Assembly (NCBI GenBank): GCA_039000515.1
Contig: JBCFYV010011172.1
Location: 78,769,846-78,833,845 of the forward strand
Direction of reading: 5' to 3'
DNA from: Timema cristinae
Taxonomy: Eukaryota > Arthropoda > Insecta > Phasmatodea > Timematidae
DNA: 64,000 nt
Part shown: piece after piece, positions 11,967 through 22,583 of the stretch
Layout: each line of letters starts with the position of its first letter
How positions within the stretch are numbered: the first letter of the stretch is position 1
The notes under the pieces: model-generated
Database searches by the model: none
What the model was told of the DNA's origin: nothing
The model's input: the letters and a program-made list of their open reading frames with translations, nothing else
Translations under genes and position numbers: made by a program

Positions 11967-12640
11967 CCCTACGAAAGAATAGAAGAAACAGCAAAGGAAG
12001 AACAGTGCGGATTTCGGCAAAGAAGATTTACAGTTGATTCGATCTTTGTACTGAGACAGATCATTGAAAAAGATGGAAATATCTTAAAGATACCATGATC
12101 AGTAGCGTCTCATGGCCACAATTCTTAGGCAAGCTTGGAAGGGGTGCTCCCAAGTTTAAAAGGGGAGGTCCCGGAATTTTAATTTTTTAAGCTTCAAGAA
12201 CCTATTTGGAGTTTTTTTTATGGTAGTTGTGGCTCTGGGTGTCCTTCTGTTATGTCATTTACATTATTGTGTTATTACTTATTATAGACATATACTTATA
12301 AACTTTCGTTTGTTTGCTTTCACTGATATACACATCAAAACAAAAACACCTACTACAATAAACTCCACAAACCTCTAAAGCCCGGTACACACGACACAAC
12401 TTCTTGTACACAAAGTTGTGCAAGAAATTGTACAATATCTTGGTCACATAGATTGCATACAAATTTTAGCCAGCGACTGTTCACACAGCATTTATGATTG
12501 CATACAATATTTGAAGAAAAAAACATGGCGTTTTTGCCGTTTTTATGGAAAAATTGAATGGTTTGGAAAAAATTTATATTTAATGTAAATAATTTCTTAA
12601 TTATTCCTAAATATTATGAAAATAAAAGATTATTTTTCTA

Positions 12641-12800
12641 TTTTTTAATATTCTTTTAAAACAGTTGAAAACCTTAATATTAATTTTTTTTTTTTTAATA
12701 TTCTTTTAAAATAGTCGAAAACCTTTATATTAATTTTGGGGTTTTTAATATTATTTTAAAACAGTTGGAAACCTTTATATTAATTTTGGGGTTTCACCTC
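12641..12800. repeat. Tandem repeat, 3 units of 50 bp
   Basis: Units begin TTTTTAATATTCTTTTAAAA at about 12641, 12691 and 12741 and continue with CAGTTGAAAACCTTTATATT. Confidence 0.9.
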
Positions 12801-14093
12801 CTTTAATTATAATTATTTGTTTGTTTTCAAGCATTTAACTATTTTTCTTACAATCACTCTTTTTTTTTAAGTAACTTTATAGCAGACGAAATTTTCGTGT
12901 TTACAATATTAATTTCCCCTTTCATGTCATACCATCCCGATATGTTTTGAAATGGGAAAAGAAGAGTAGGGACTTCGCTTTGCACCCTACATGACAGGAA
13001 TGAAGGGGTGGGGTGCAATTAAACATAGCATAGTAAGAAAAAGACATACATTTTATTTTCAAGGGACATTATACAAAAGAGTAGTAGATCACTGTGCATT
13101 ACAGGAAATTGGTTGTCTACTTAGTATAGGGCAATGCAGCCAGGCTAAAGTGTAGCACTATCTATATTTTCTATAAATGACCATATACACTCGTTCAGCA
13201 TTCATAGTGCTTGGATTATGTAGTGAGCGCTCTGCCCCATACTCCCTCGGGCAACAGTCCACATACCTATATTTCAAGAATAATACAACCACATTAGAAA
13301 TCCATACGCATGAAGTGCAAAGTAACATCAACAATCAAAACTGGTTAAGGGAGGTGTACATTACACAACGCAAATAAGTCCACGAGATGGTGGCTAAGTA
13401 TCTCGTCTAAAAGGACCCAACAGAGAAGAGAACTGGGGCGGCCAAGACGGTCAAGCCTCAACTTGGTGCACCCAAAATGAGACACCATATCTATACCCCA
13501 GTGCAACAGTTAACTGGGTAACTGGGCCGAGCGGCCAGCCTAATTAGTCCAACAGTTAAATCAATCACACCCTAGGAAGGAGGGTAGGTGCTCACTTACA
13601 TAAGGTTCATTACCACATTTATAGTCGCCCACACGCATCAGCGTTATTACAAATAAACTACTAACTATAAATCTATGACGCTCCTTTGAATCAGGGCAAC
13701 TTAATAACCTGTCTAACGGATACCTAATATACTAACACATAAATATAAAAATAGACGTAGCATCTACTAAAGTCTCGGAAAACACATAGGTCAGCTAATC
13801 CCATAACTCTAATCACTTTTAGTATGCAATGTGAACTCGCCCTTAGTTTGGAAATAAATGAAGCCCCGCTCTGAAAGAGCTGTCTATAGGATCAGAGTGT
13901 GCGTCAGTGACAAACATTCACACGCACTAGTAAATAGATCGCCGAATAGATGATTAGCCAGAAAGACTAGCTAGTGACTAACCTTCCCCTGGTAGGTCTA
14001 GTTACAACACCTGATTATTCCTTCTATATCAGGTCTCAAGCTCTGAAGGCAGGGCAGATGTCCGGCCTCCAGTCCCATGCACTCTAATCGAAT

Positions 14094-14475
14094 GCAGTCC
14101 AGCAGGCTCCGTGGCATACAGGCACGATCCAGTGAGTGTGCGAGCAGGGGTGTACCAAGATGGTGTGTACCAGGGTAGCACCAGGTGTGATAACTGCGTA
14201 GAGTACCGCCTCGGTGCCATGAGTAAACCAATAGTGTAGCTGGTAAGAATGATGCGTGGACGACAGTGAGTAGGACCCACACCTCAAATGCAGCAGTCCA
14301 GCAGGCTCCGCGGCATGTCGGCAAGATACTCGGGATGAGCGAGCAGGGGTGTACCAGGCGCCGAGTCGACAGAGAGTACCGCTTTGGTACCAAGAGCAGA
14401 CAAACATTGCAGTAGGTAGGAGTGAAGCGTGGATGTGAGCGAGTCAGATCCACACCATATCAGATGTAGCAGATG
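14094..14475. repeat. 198-bp GC-rich tandem duplication
   Basis: GCAGTCCAGCAGGCTCCG starts both units (14094 and 14292); the rest, such as GAGCAGGGGTGTACCA and a GAGTACCGC block, follows in the same order with about 15-20 per cent difference. Overlapping minus-strand ORFs here are a by-product of the stop-poor, GC-rich repeat; they have Leu/Cys/His-rich composition with no recognisable domain. Confidence 0.8.
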
Positions 14476-16330
14476 GTTAGTAACCCAAATTAATGTGGCG
14501 AGGGCTAGCTGCCACGATCCCAAGGTTGGCGTCCACGGGAGTCCGTTCGCTTCAATTAGACCAGCTATTACCAGTCGTACTGCTAGTTGACTAGGTCGAG
14601 CGTGAAACATATACACTGTACTCAGGAAAAATAGTAGTTCTATCCATTAGTGTAGTGTTCTAGCAGTTCACCATATTTCTATGTAGAACTAAGCGAGACG
14701 GCTCTGAGCCTGCAAGTAACGCCACACGGCGTGTCCAGAGATTGGATGAAGCGGCGAGCTCGTCCCAGCTCGGGAATACACTTGATACTATATTGGTTGA
14801 CGGGGCTAGGAGTCGAGCCCGTGTCTGCTAATGACTAAAACTGCGCCTGCGTGATCAGTTATAAAAAGAAGAGGGGATATACGAAACAAAAAAATGTCGA
14901 ATAAAGCGCCTCTTCCATGGAAGAACAATTTAAGATAGTGAACCAATTGAGAATATATGAAGAACTTGGAGGAAAATAATTGGTGGCGTGAAGATATTAC
15001 ATTAAGGGTTTACGTAATCAATGACTTGTGCGAGCTAATGATAATTAGCTCGGCACAGCTTCTAGTCGTCATCTTTCGGGCAAGAGAAGACGTAGCTTGG
15101 CTGCTTGCAATTTTACCTGACATCCGCAGCTCTTCCCCTTCTCACCCCTCCGAAATCTATGGTGTCACAAATACCGACTTTCAACCACCATTATATGGAC
15201 TAGTGCACGTCTTGCATGCATGTTATGGTCACTGCCATGTCTGGAATTTTTTTTTCAAACACTCTGATGCTTAAATTACATTTAAATGATTACCAGGAGA
15301 ATATTTTTGCAAACATTAAATAAAATAATTACATATCTTCAATCAATGGCAAGCAGTGCTTGCCTTGCTTGCCCTGACGCAACGCCACTGACCATGATAG
15401 CTTTCATTGACATAAAAAATGCTTATGACAAAGTACTAAGAGAAAGTTTAAGGTTGAGTTTAAGAAAAAGGGAGTTGGTGAAGGGATCGTGGAACAAATA
15501 AGGAACATATATGATAAGTGTGAAAATTGTGTAAGAATAGAAGATAAACACTCTGATTGGTTCCAAACAGAAAGGGGAGTGAAACAGGGAAGCATTTTAT
15601 CACCAATCCTATTTAATATTGTAATGGATGAAATTATAGCCTAAGTCCAGGGTCACAGAAACCCGAGGTAACTGAAGGTGATGGCATTTACGGACGATGT
15701 CATGACCTGGGAGGAGTTGGAAGAGGACTTGGAGAGAGAACTATCTAAATGGTCAGGAGCGATGGAGCGATATGGATTGGACATGAACGTGGAAAAGAGC
15801 AAGATGATGAAGGTCACTAGAAACACAAACCCAGTAAAGAAAGTAACAATCGATAGAAAGGAATTCAAAAAGGTGGTAGAGTTCTGCTATCTAGGAAGTA
15901 AAGTTACTGCAAACGGTAAGATCCAGGAGGAGATAGGACAAAGAATATGGAAGAATGGACCATTCTACCATGTGTTCAAGGATATAATCTGGCTATGTAA
16001 TAGAGGAAAAGGGGCCAAATCATAGTTATATAACGCATATTATCATCCAATACTGATATATGGCTTCTAAACCTAGACATGAATGAAGACAGATTTAAGT
16101 AGATTGCAGCCAGAAGAGATTAGGTTCCTAAAAGGTATTGAAAATGTAATAAGAAAATACAGGCTAGGGAATGAAATTATTAGGGATGGTTTAAAAGTTA
16201 TATCATTAGATAATACATTGATGAGAAAAAGGTTGCTGTGGAAAGCTCGACGGGAATGGTGGAAGGGGATGTTCCAGATGACCCTCAGAGGCAGAAACGT
16301 CGAATGATTATGATTATGATGGTGATTATA

Positions 16331-16527
16331 TAATATAAAAACCGTTTTCAATTGGGTATATGATTTAATTAATGTCATAGAAATACAATTTTGTAAGATT
16401 TTCTTATCCTATGAGTAAAATATTATATTATTGTTTGAAGCAAACTTTAATTCATATTCGTCTCCATGCTGGGGCTGAGACGTTTAAGGCAATATATGCC
16501 CCAACGCGTTCACTAACCAGCTTGCTG
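16331..16527. other. Short non-coding stretch after the LINE tail
   Basis: AT-rich sequence between the LINE A tail and the tandem array; nothing recognised. Confidence 0.4.
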
Positions 16528-16945
16528 ACCATCTTGTATTTTTCAAGTTTCGAAATTTTCTCTTAAAGAAGTATGCTCCATAGGATCCTACCAAATTTCA
16601 TCTTTCTAAGACTCAATTTTTACGTTGCGTCTACCAACTTGGATTTAACCTCTTGGATTTTTCTTATAAATATGGCATGCTCCATAGCATCCTTAACTAA
16701 TTTCTGCTCTCTGTGACTCAATTTGTTCATCACATCCACTATCTTGGAATTCTCAAGTTTCAGAATTTTTTCATAAAGATTGCATGTTCTATATTGTCCT
16801 TGCCAAATATCTGCTTTCTAGGACTCAGTTTGTACGTTGCAGCCACCATCTTAGATTTTTCGAGTTTATAATTTTTCTCATAAAGATGACATGCTCCGTA
16901 GCATCCTTATCAAATACCGTATCAGCTCTATAGGACCTTAGTTAA
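16528..16945. repeat. Tandem array, 4 diverged units of about 105 bp
   Basis: Units start with a form of CCACCATCTTGGATTTTTC at about 16528, 16633, 16736 and 16843. Each continues with TCATAAAGATGGCATGCTCC, an ATAGCATCCTT block and a TTCTAGGACTCA block. Divergence between units is high, so the array is old. Confidence 0.85.
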
Positions 16946-18159
16946 TGGAAGAAAGACCCCTGGCATACAGACATCGGATGGGTTTATATAAAGATTTTGA
17001 TTGTTTAACGTCTTTATTAGCATGATCATTGCTGCAACCACGCTTATTAGTTATACCATAGTTTGTCAAAGTGAATTGAACTAAAACTGATATTGTTTAC
17101 AATATGTAGCTTTTCATAAATAACCCTGTAACTCAAATAATACTAATATTACGAACGGATTATAATTTTTCAAATGTAATAAAGGCTTAATATAATTTGA
17201 ACTGTAATTATTAATGTTTAACATTTACCTTTACGTCTCCTCAACAAGTTTGATGTAGGCCATGACGCTATACCATAGTACGATAACTTTTAATCATGGT
17301 AAAATGTAAACCAAGACACATAATGCATAGAAGGTGAATTTTACGTCTCTTTGACGTCATTAAAGGCTCATGAGTTTAAGTAGTGTTAGCTATGTACTAA
17401 TATATTAAATATATCCAATTTTGATGCACTATCAAGAATTAAATATATTTGATGCACTATCAAGAAGCAAAAAGACCATCAAAGCATTGTCAATGAAAAC
17501 ACATTTTTAAGGAGCTTGAAATCAAGTAAAACTAATTGAGCTCTCATTTGGTGTTGATGGGAATCTCCATAATCTCATTTTATTTATTTTAGTTAGTACC
17601 CACTCGCAAATACTTTAACTTTTTCAATTTTAATAACTATAACTTTTTCAATTTTAATAACTATAGCGTTTCTAGTCTAATTGGATCAGATTAATATTTA
17701 AAGCAATGTTATCATCGTGAACTAGTATGCATTATTTACGTTAATTATATCACATTAAATATAATGTTAATGTTAGGCTAGCGCAAAACACTGCACTCAC
17801 AAATGGTCACTCTTTAGTTTTAAACCACCACACTAGCGCTATAAAACATTTACTAGAGCTACCACAAGTATTTGTTTTCACTGCTGTATCGCCACAGGTT
17901 GTTTTTTTTGCAAGAACTAACTGTTCTAATTAGAAATTATTTTATATTAAAATCTTGTTGGTAACAACTCTGAAAACAATATTTTTCAAAATAGTTGTAA
18001 ACAGATTGCTTAGTTATTTATTCAGAAGTTGTTTATAAAAAGAAAAGTAAAGTGTAATCGTGTTCACTGTTTTAAATTGGCCTGTGCTATAGTCTGGCTA
18101 ACATGGGCACGTCTCTAAAAGTAACTTGAGTTAATCTAATGTAAGATTTTTTTTATGTG
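16946..18159. other. AT-rich non-coding region upstream of the Hop2 ORF
   Basis: Contains two small repeats: TTGATGCACTATCAAGAA at 17420 and 17448, and a 24-bp tandem duplicate (AACTTTTTCAATTTTAATAA...) at 17617-17664. No ORF supported. Confidence 0.5.
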
Positions 18160-18192
18160 CACCACGACATACTACCCGTTTGCGCTATCCTA
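18160..18192 (-). repeat. SINE 3'-tail scrap
   Basis: CATACTACCCGTTTGCGCTA is the complement of the conserved tail (CCAAACGGGTAGTA) carried by SINE-A copies at 62850 and 63449. It lies only about 45 bp upstream of the Hop2 start codon. Confidence 0.5.
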
Positions 18193-18202
18193 AAGTGCAA
18201 GA

Positions 18203-18211
18203 CTATAAAAA
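18203..18211 (+). promoter_or_regulatory. Possible TATA box of the Hop2-like ORF
   Basis: CTATAAAAAG lies 26-34 bp upstream of the ATG. If used, transcription would start at or next to the start codon, leaving almost no 5' leader, so the match may be chance or the true start may lie upstream. Confidence 0.3.
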
Positions 18212-18235
18212 GCAAAAATAGCATCCATAAAAATA

Positions 18236-18859
18236 ATGGATGCTTTCCAAGCAGTTCTTAAGTACCTCGGAGATCAAAATCGTCCTTATAACGCAATTGA
18301 TATTGCAACTAATCTTCACAATGAGTATGGAAAAACAGTTGTACAAAAGTCTCTGGATAAACTTGTAGACCAAGGCAAAGTGATAGTGAAAACTTATGGG
18401 AAACAAAAAATTTATGGAATAAAGCAAGATAGCAGTAAGTCCTTTCAAGATGTAAGTAATGAACTGAAGGAGTTAGATGCTGTTGATCTCAAACTTACTA
18501 ATGAGCTCCAAGTTTGTGAAAAAGAACTTACTAGTTTCCAAAAGAATCTGAAAGACTTGCTATCTGAACCTACAACAAAAGACCTTCATATACACATCAG
18601 TGATATTGATTCTCTCATAGGAGTGCTAAATATGAAATGGACACAAATATCAGAGAACCCGTTGCAAGTTTCAGCCGAAGATAAAGAACGCATCATAACA
18701 GACTATAATAAGCATACCAAGGAATGGCGAAAAAGAAAAGCTATATGTATGAGTATGGTTGAAGCTATTTTGGAAAATTATCCTAAAACCAAGACTGAAT
18801 TCTTAGAGGAAGTTGGCATAGAAACAGATGAAAGTGTTGGAGTAACTCTGCCTGAATAA
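18236..18859 (+). CDS. PSMC3IP: Homologous-pairing protein 2 (Hop2/PSMC3IP-like), intronless
   Basis: Predicted 207-residue protein, close to the 217 residues of the human protein. Residues about 4-62 form the DNA-binding winged helix (YLGDQNRPYNAIDIATNLH, VDQGKVIVKTYGKQKIYGIK). About 70-120 is a heptad-rich coiled coil. The C-terminal part has HTKEWRKRKAICMSMVEAIL, YPKTKTEFLEEVGIETDE and the terminal VTLPE, all hallmarks of the TBPIP/Hop2 family. In other eukaryotes Hop2 pairs with Mnd1 and helps Dmc1/Rad51 promote strand invasion in meiosis, in the nucleus. Here the frame is fully open with no introns, whereas vertebrate genes have several, so a processed retrocopy is possible. I see no poly-A tract or target duplication at its ends, and the intact frame argues for function. 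The first ATG is used because homology begins immediately after it. Confidence 0.9.
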   Translation: MDAFQAVLKYLGDQNRPYNAIDIATNLHNEYGKTVVQKSLDKLVDQGKVIVKTYGKQKIYGIKQDSSKSFQDVSNELKELDAVDLKLTNELQVCEKELTSFQKNLKDLLSEPTTKDLHIHISDIDSLIGVLNMKWTQISENPLQVSAEDKERIITDYNKHTKEWRKRKAICMSMVEAILENYPKTKTEFLEEVGIETDESVGVTLPE

Positions 18860-19640
18860 GATTTTGTTTTGAAAAGCTAAACAAAATATATATATATACA
18901 TATATGAAGTATGGTACTAACAACTTGGGTACCGGTAAACTCTTTATTTAATTTTCTAGATGTGAAAATATCTACTTCTTTAAAACTTTCCAGAAATAAA
19001 GACATTCAACCAATTATGGGCTCTATTATGGATCGTTAAAACTATATTCTCTAACTTAACATTGTGATACTGGGCAGTCACACTTCCCCACTCCTTTCCA
19101 CTCTTTACAGGCGGAGGTCGTGACATGCACAAGAGATGAAGAGCAATTCTATTAATTTTCAAAATCACTGAAATTTAGAAAGTTAAAATGCAATTTTATT
19201 AATTTATCAACATAAGCTAGTATTTGAATCTTATATTTTCCACTCACAAAGGCAATAAAAGACTAGTAATCATTTAAGTCAAAAGTCATAAAGTGATGAA
19301 TATTTTAGAATGAATAAATGGGAATTTTCAAATTCATCTAATCTCAAATGATGTGTAAAAATTGTTGATTAATTAATTTTCATAGTTTTTTAGTAAAAAT
19401 ATAGGGGTCATTTTTATATAACAGGCAAAATTTACTTTAAAAAATCTTGGTAGTAGGCCTATAAAGGTTAAAATTTTCTAATATTCAAAATTTAGGCCCT
19501 TATTTTGACTTACTAAAAGTATAATATAAACAAAAGTTACTAACAGTAGGCCTACACTTTTTCTAATGTGTTTTTAAAAAAGGCTATAATAATACTGCCA
19601 GGACATTTATGTAGGTAATAACAATCCTTAATACATTTAT
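18860..19640. other. 3' flank of the Hop2 ORF, no gene recognised
   Basis: Short (AT)n at about 18887-18902 follows the stop codon. AT-rich, non-coding; an AATAAA occurs near 19253. Confidence 0.4.
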
Positions 19641-21617
19641 ATATATGGTAATGTGTGGTAACTGTGGGACAGCCAAAATTTGGGGCAAAACAGGGACAGG
19701 CTTATAAGTTTTATGTGTATAACCTGAACGGGTAGTAAGATGCTGTGCTAATAATAATATTCATATAAGTTTTAATTAAATATATCTTTTTTTTTGTCTG
19801 TTTCAAGTCTAAGACTTTGTTTTAAATTATGCCTATCACATACAATACTTAAATGACTTAGGGCCTGTATTATGACTACCGGATACATTTTGCTATTAGG
19901 AGGTAAAGTTATCTACCAGATTAAAGTTATCAGCCACTTTAATGGTTTACGCGTCTTATGAACTGAATTTATCTGCTAGAAAGCTCTCTGTAGGATAACT
20001 ATATTTTTATTCAGAACACGCAAGGTTGTTACTGTTTTTACTGGTGCATGCATGTGTATAAGCCCTTCTGATAGTGCTACAACCTAGCAAGTGGTGAGAA
20101 CGCTCAACATTTGTTAAATAATGGCGGCTAAGAGAGCGCGAGGAAACAGTTGGTGTCACGATCACGTGGGCGCAGATGCTAAGTTGTCTTGCAAGTACTA
20201 ATTTCGGTGTCTGCCAAAATGTGGATAATAGTTGGGTACAACTTTAACAAAATTTCATTTATTGTACCAACATTTAAATAATTTGTTCTTATATAAATAT
20301 AACTCTACAAATAGCCTGTCAGCTTATATAAAAGTATGAATTAAATGGTCTAACTTTATATAGTTTGATTCTGGTATCAACTGGAGCAACTCACTCAGGC
20401 AGTATATAATGTCCTGATGATGGCGCCGTAGAGTGCCGAAACATGTTACAATTCAAATAAGGCCGTCTCTACGATGCCTGAAAAAGGAGCATGGGAATTC
20501 AGATAAGGATTAGAATTCAATAACTTTCATTTATTCAACATTGTGTTAACTTTACAGTTCAATTATTTTTCTAATTAATCCTTTATTTATATGACAACCA
20601 ATTATTGTTCTCCTAGTCATTGATACACTGTCTATATGGTTTAGTTTTGTTAAATAATTTTATCGTGTAATATTTTTACTTGTTAATGTAGTGTGACCTG
20701 ACTCACATTTTTAATGTGTTGTTTTAATTATATTGTATATTCAATCATATATGTAAAATCAATAATGATCCACTTTAACTAATCTACACAGATATATTTG
20801 AATAAAGTGTTTATAATTCACTATTTTTTCTCAATATCTTATCACAATTAATATTTCATATTGAATTCTATAATCATAGTTTAACTGCTTCCTTATTACA
20901 ACTTTCAACATGTATTTCAAAAATCAAGAAGACAAAATATTTCTGATCCTTTCTTGGTGTATGGGTTTTATAACTTAGCAGAGCAAACCATAATTAAAAT
21001 GGATCTTGCAGATAAACCTAAATGTTATTTGGCATGATTAATAAATATAAATGGACAGTAGTAAATTAAATAATAAGATGTAGATTGAAATGATATAATT
21101 TCACAGTACATTAATTCCAACAGTACAAAAAGAAACAAGATAAAAAAACAATATGGTGATTATTATATTTTAAAAAGAAAAACAGTGTTACCAAACATAA
21201 ACAATAACTTATACCTTAACATACAATAATTATATTTATGCCTACACTTCAAATATGGTAAATTGACTTTTTTTGTTAACACTAAACATATCTGGAATTT
21301 AGATGAGTCTGGATTTTTTAGCGGGCCAAGAAGTCTTAGAGGGATTACAATGAAAGGACAAAAAGTTCATTGAACAATAATGGGTACTGGTACGGACAAC
21401 ACAACTGTATTGGCTTATTGTTCAGATGCAGGTGACATAATATCACCTCTCATAATATATAAAGCTGAGAAAATGTGAACTTAATGGAAAGGATAAAAGG
21501 ATATTTCTGGAACCATGTATGCAACATCTCAATGACGATATATTACAACTCCAATTTTCCAAGACTTTTGTTCAATTTTGCAAAACTGTGAAAGAAAGGC
21601 CCCTTCTATTAATATTT

Positions 21618-21863
21618 CGTCACCCGAGAATGCAAGTGTTATATCTCCAAAATTGTTAAATTTGAGATATTTGGTGTTTACGTTTATTTAGAATGTATGT
21701 GATTCACCTGCGGTGAAATTGAAACTAGTATGTAATTACTTAAGAAGATACAAGCTCGAGTTGTCATCAAGTAACATTGGTTTTATACACAAGGTCAAAC
21801 TTCAATGCTCTTTTACACAAAAGTGAAAAATTGGACATAGAACACTTGCATTCTCGGGTGACG
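21618..21863. mobile_element. 246-bp MITE with 23-bp perfect TIRs and 4-bp target duplication
   Basis: Perfect inverted ends start CGTCACCCGAGAATGCAAGT. The flanks are ATTT on both sides (21614-21617, 21864-21867). Excising the block with one ATTT restores the pogo reading frame LLIF/DGH, which confirms both borders and the duplication length. In the second copy of this region the left TIR is missing and only the right part remains (about 25475-25703). Confidence 0.9.
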
Positions 21864-22415
21864 ATTTGATGGACATGTAACCCTCTTAGATCCCAAAACT
21901 ATAGAAAATGCAATGGGAGATAACATATGCATCATTAAACTGCCTTATCATACAACAGGGCTTTTTCAACTATTGGATAAGGTTGGAGTTCAACCACTAA
22001 AGCAGGGTTGGGACAGAAAGGTTACTTAGTGGCAAAGATTAAATTAAATAAGAATGCGAACAGCTAAATTCGTAGATCTTTTGTTGAAATTTGACACATT
22101 GCTCTAACACCAGAAATTATCAAGTAAGGTTTTGAAAGTACTGGAATTTTCCCATCAAATCGCAAAATGTATCCTTCAAAACGATTGAACCCAATCAAAC
22201 TTGAGTGATATAACCATAAAGAAAAACAATATATGGGTTATTGTCTACAAACTGGGTATTTTGAGGGTGAAAAATGGAGAAATTCAAATGTGAAAAAAAA
22301 AAAATTTCAATTTTATAATTAAGTTCTAAACATTATTAAAATGATGACATTTAAAGGAACACTTTTAATTTTTATTATTTTAGTATTTATTTGCAAATAT
22401 TAATATATAGGTTAA

Positions 22416-22448
22416 CAGGGGAATGATGCCATAAGCAGGGGAATGACT
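22416..22448 (+). repeat. Subterminal motif pair of element 1 (left end)
   Basis: CAGGGGAATGATG at 22416 and CAGGGGAATGAC at 22436. The same 11-mer CAGGGGAATGA recurs six times near the right end. Likely transposase-binding sites, by analogy with other DNA transposons. Confidence 0.7.
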
Positions 22449-22583
22449 TTAAGTATAAAATATTTTCAACTAATGTTGCTAACTTTCAATTTTAGCTTAA
22501 AATATGTTTCATAACAACATTTTGTAAACATTAAATACTAAATCAATAATTGTAAAGAAAGTGAAATTAAAAAACATTTAGCT

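Larger units (their letters stand above)
12100..15390. mobile_element. 3.29-kb non-autonomous hAT element in LINE A
   Basis: The LINE A reading frame breaks at ACCATGAT (12092-12099) and resumes at the same 8 bp (15391-15398), so that NILKI joins to MIAFIDIKNAYDKV. The block between begins CAGTAGCGTCTCATGGCC and ends with the complement of CAGTGGCGTTGCGTCAGGGC, a hAT terminal pair. No hAT transposase can be read inside. The cargo is heterogeneous: an AT-rich left part with a 50-bp tandem repeat, a segment beginning CCCGGTACACACGACACAAC at 12382 that looks like the end of another element, and a GC-rich part (about 13200-14900) with a 198-bp tandem duplication. Confidence 0.85.
9780..16330 (+). 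mobile_element. Decayed non-LTR retrotransposon (LINE A) split by three insertions
   Basis: Segments in order on the plus strand. 9780-10513: region between endonuclease and RT (KAAGKLTTFAKEKSWGEIVG, DNYKGDKKMFYETVK). 11102-11373: VEMIKAT, ALGLQWLYRVM, TENWRK and then YYLKLYEK. 11967-12099: EEQCGFRQRRFTVDSIFVLR and QIIEKDGN, an RT palm motif. 15391-16330: MIAFIDIKNAYDKV, RIEDKHSDWF, ERGVKQGSILSPILFNIVMD, FTDDVMTW (the [A/F]xDD catalytic box with T for A), VEKSKMMKV, VEFCYLGSKVT, and the C-terminal LQPEEIRFLKGIENVIRKYR with LGNEIIRDGLK. It ends in a GATTAT-type simple tail. Stops and shifts are frequent. It matches the common arthropod LINE layout; I do not assign a clade. The intervening blocks are listed separately. 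Confidence 0.85.

Noticed and set aside
13998..14616. Overlapping minus-strand ORFs of 83-151 codons
   Set aside because: Several frames are open together in a GC-rich tandem duplication inside a non-autonomous hAT element; no domain, so chance frames.
18980..19168. 62-codon minus-strand ORF near the Hop2 gene
   Set aside because: No recognisable domain, AT-rich flanks, no splice or promoter support.
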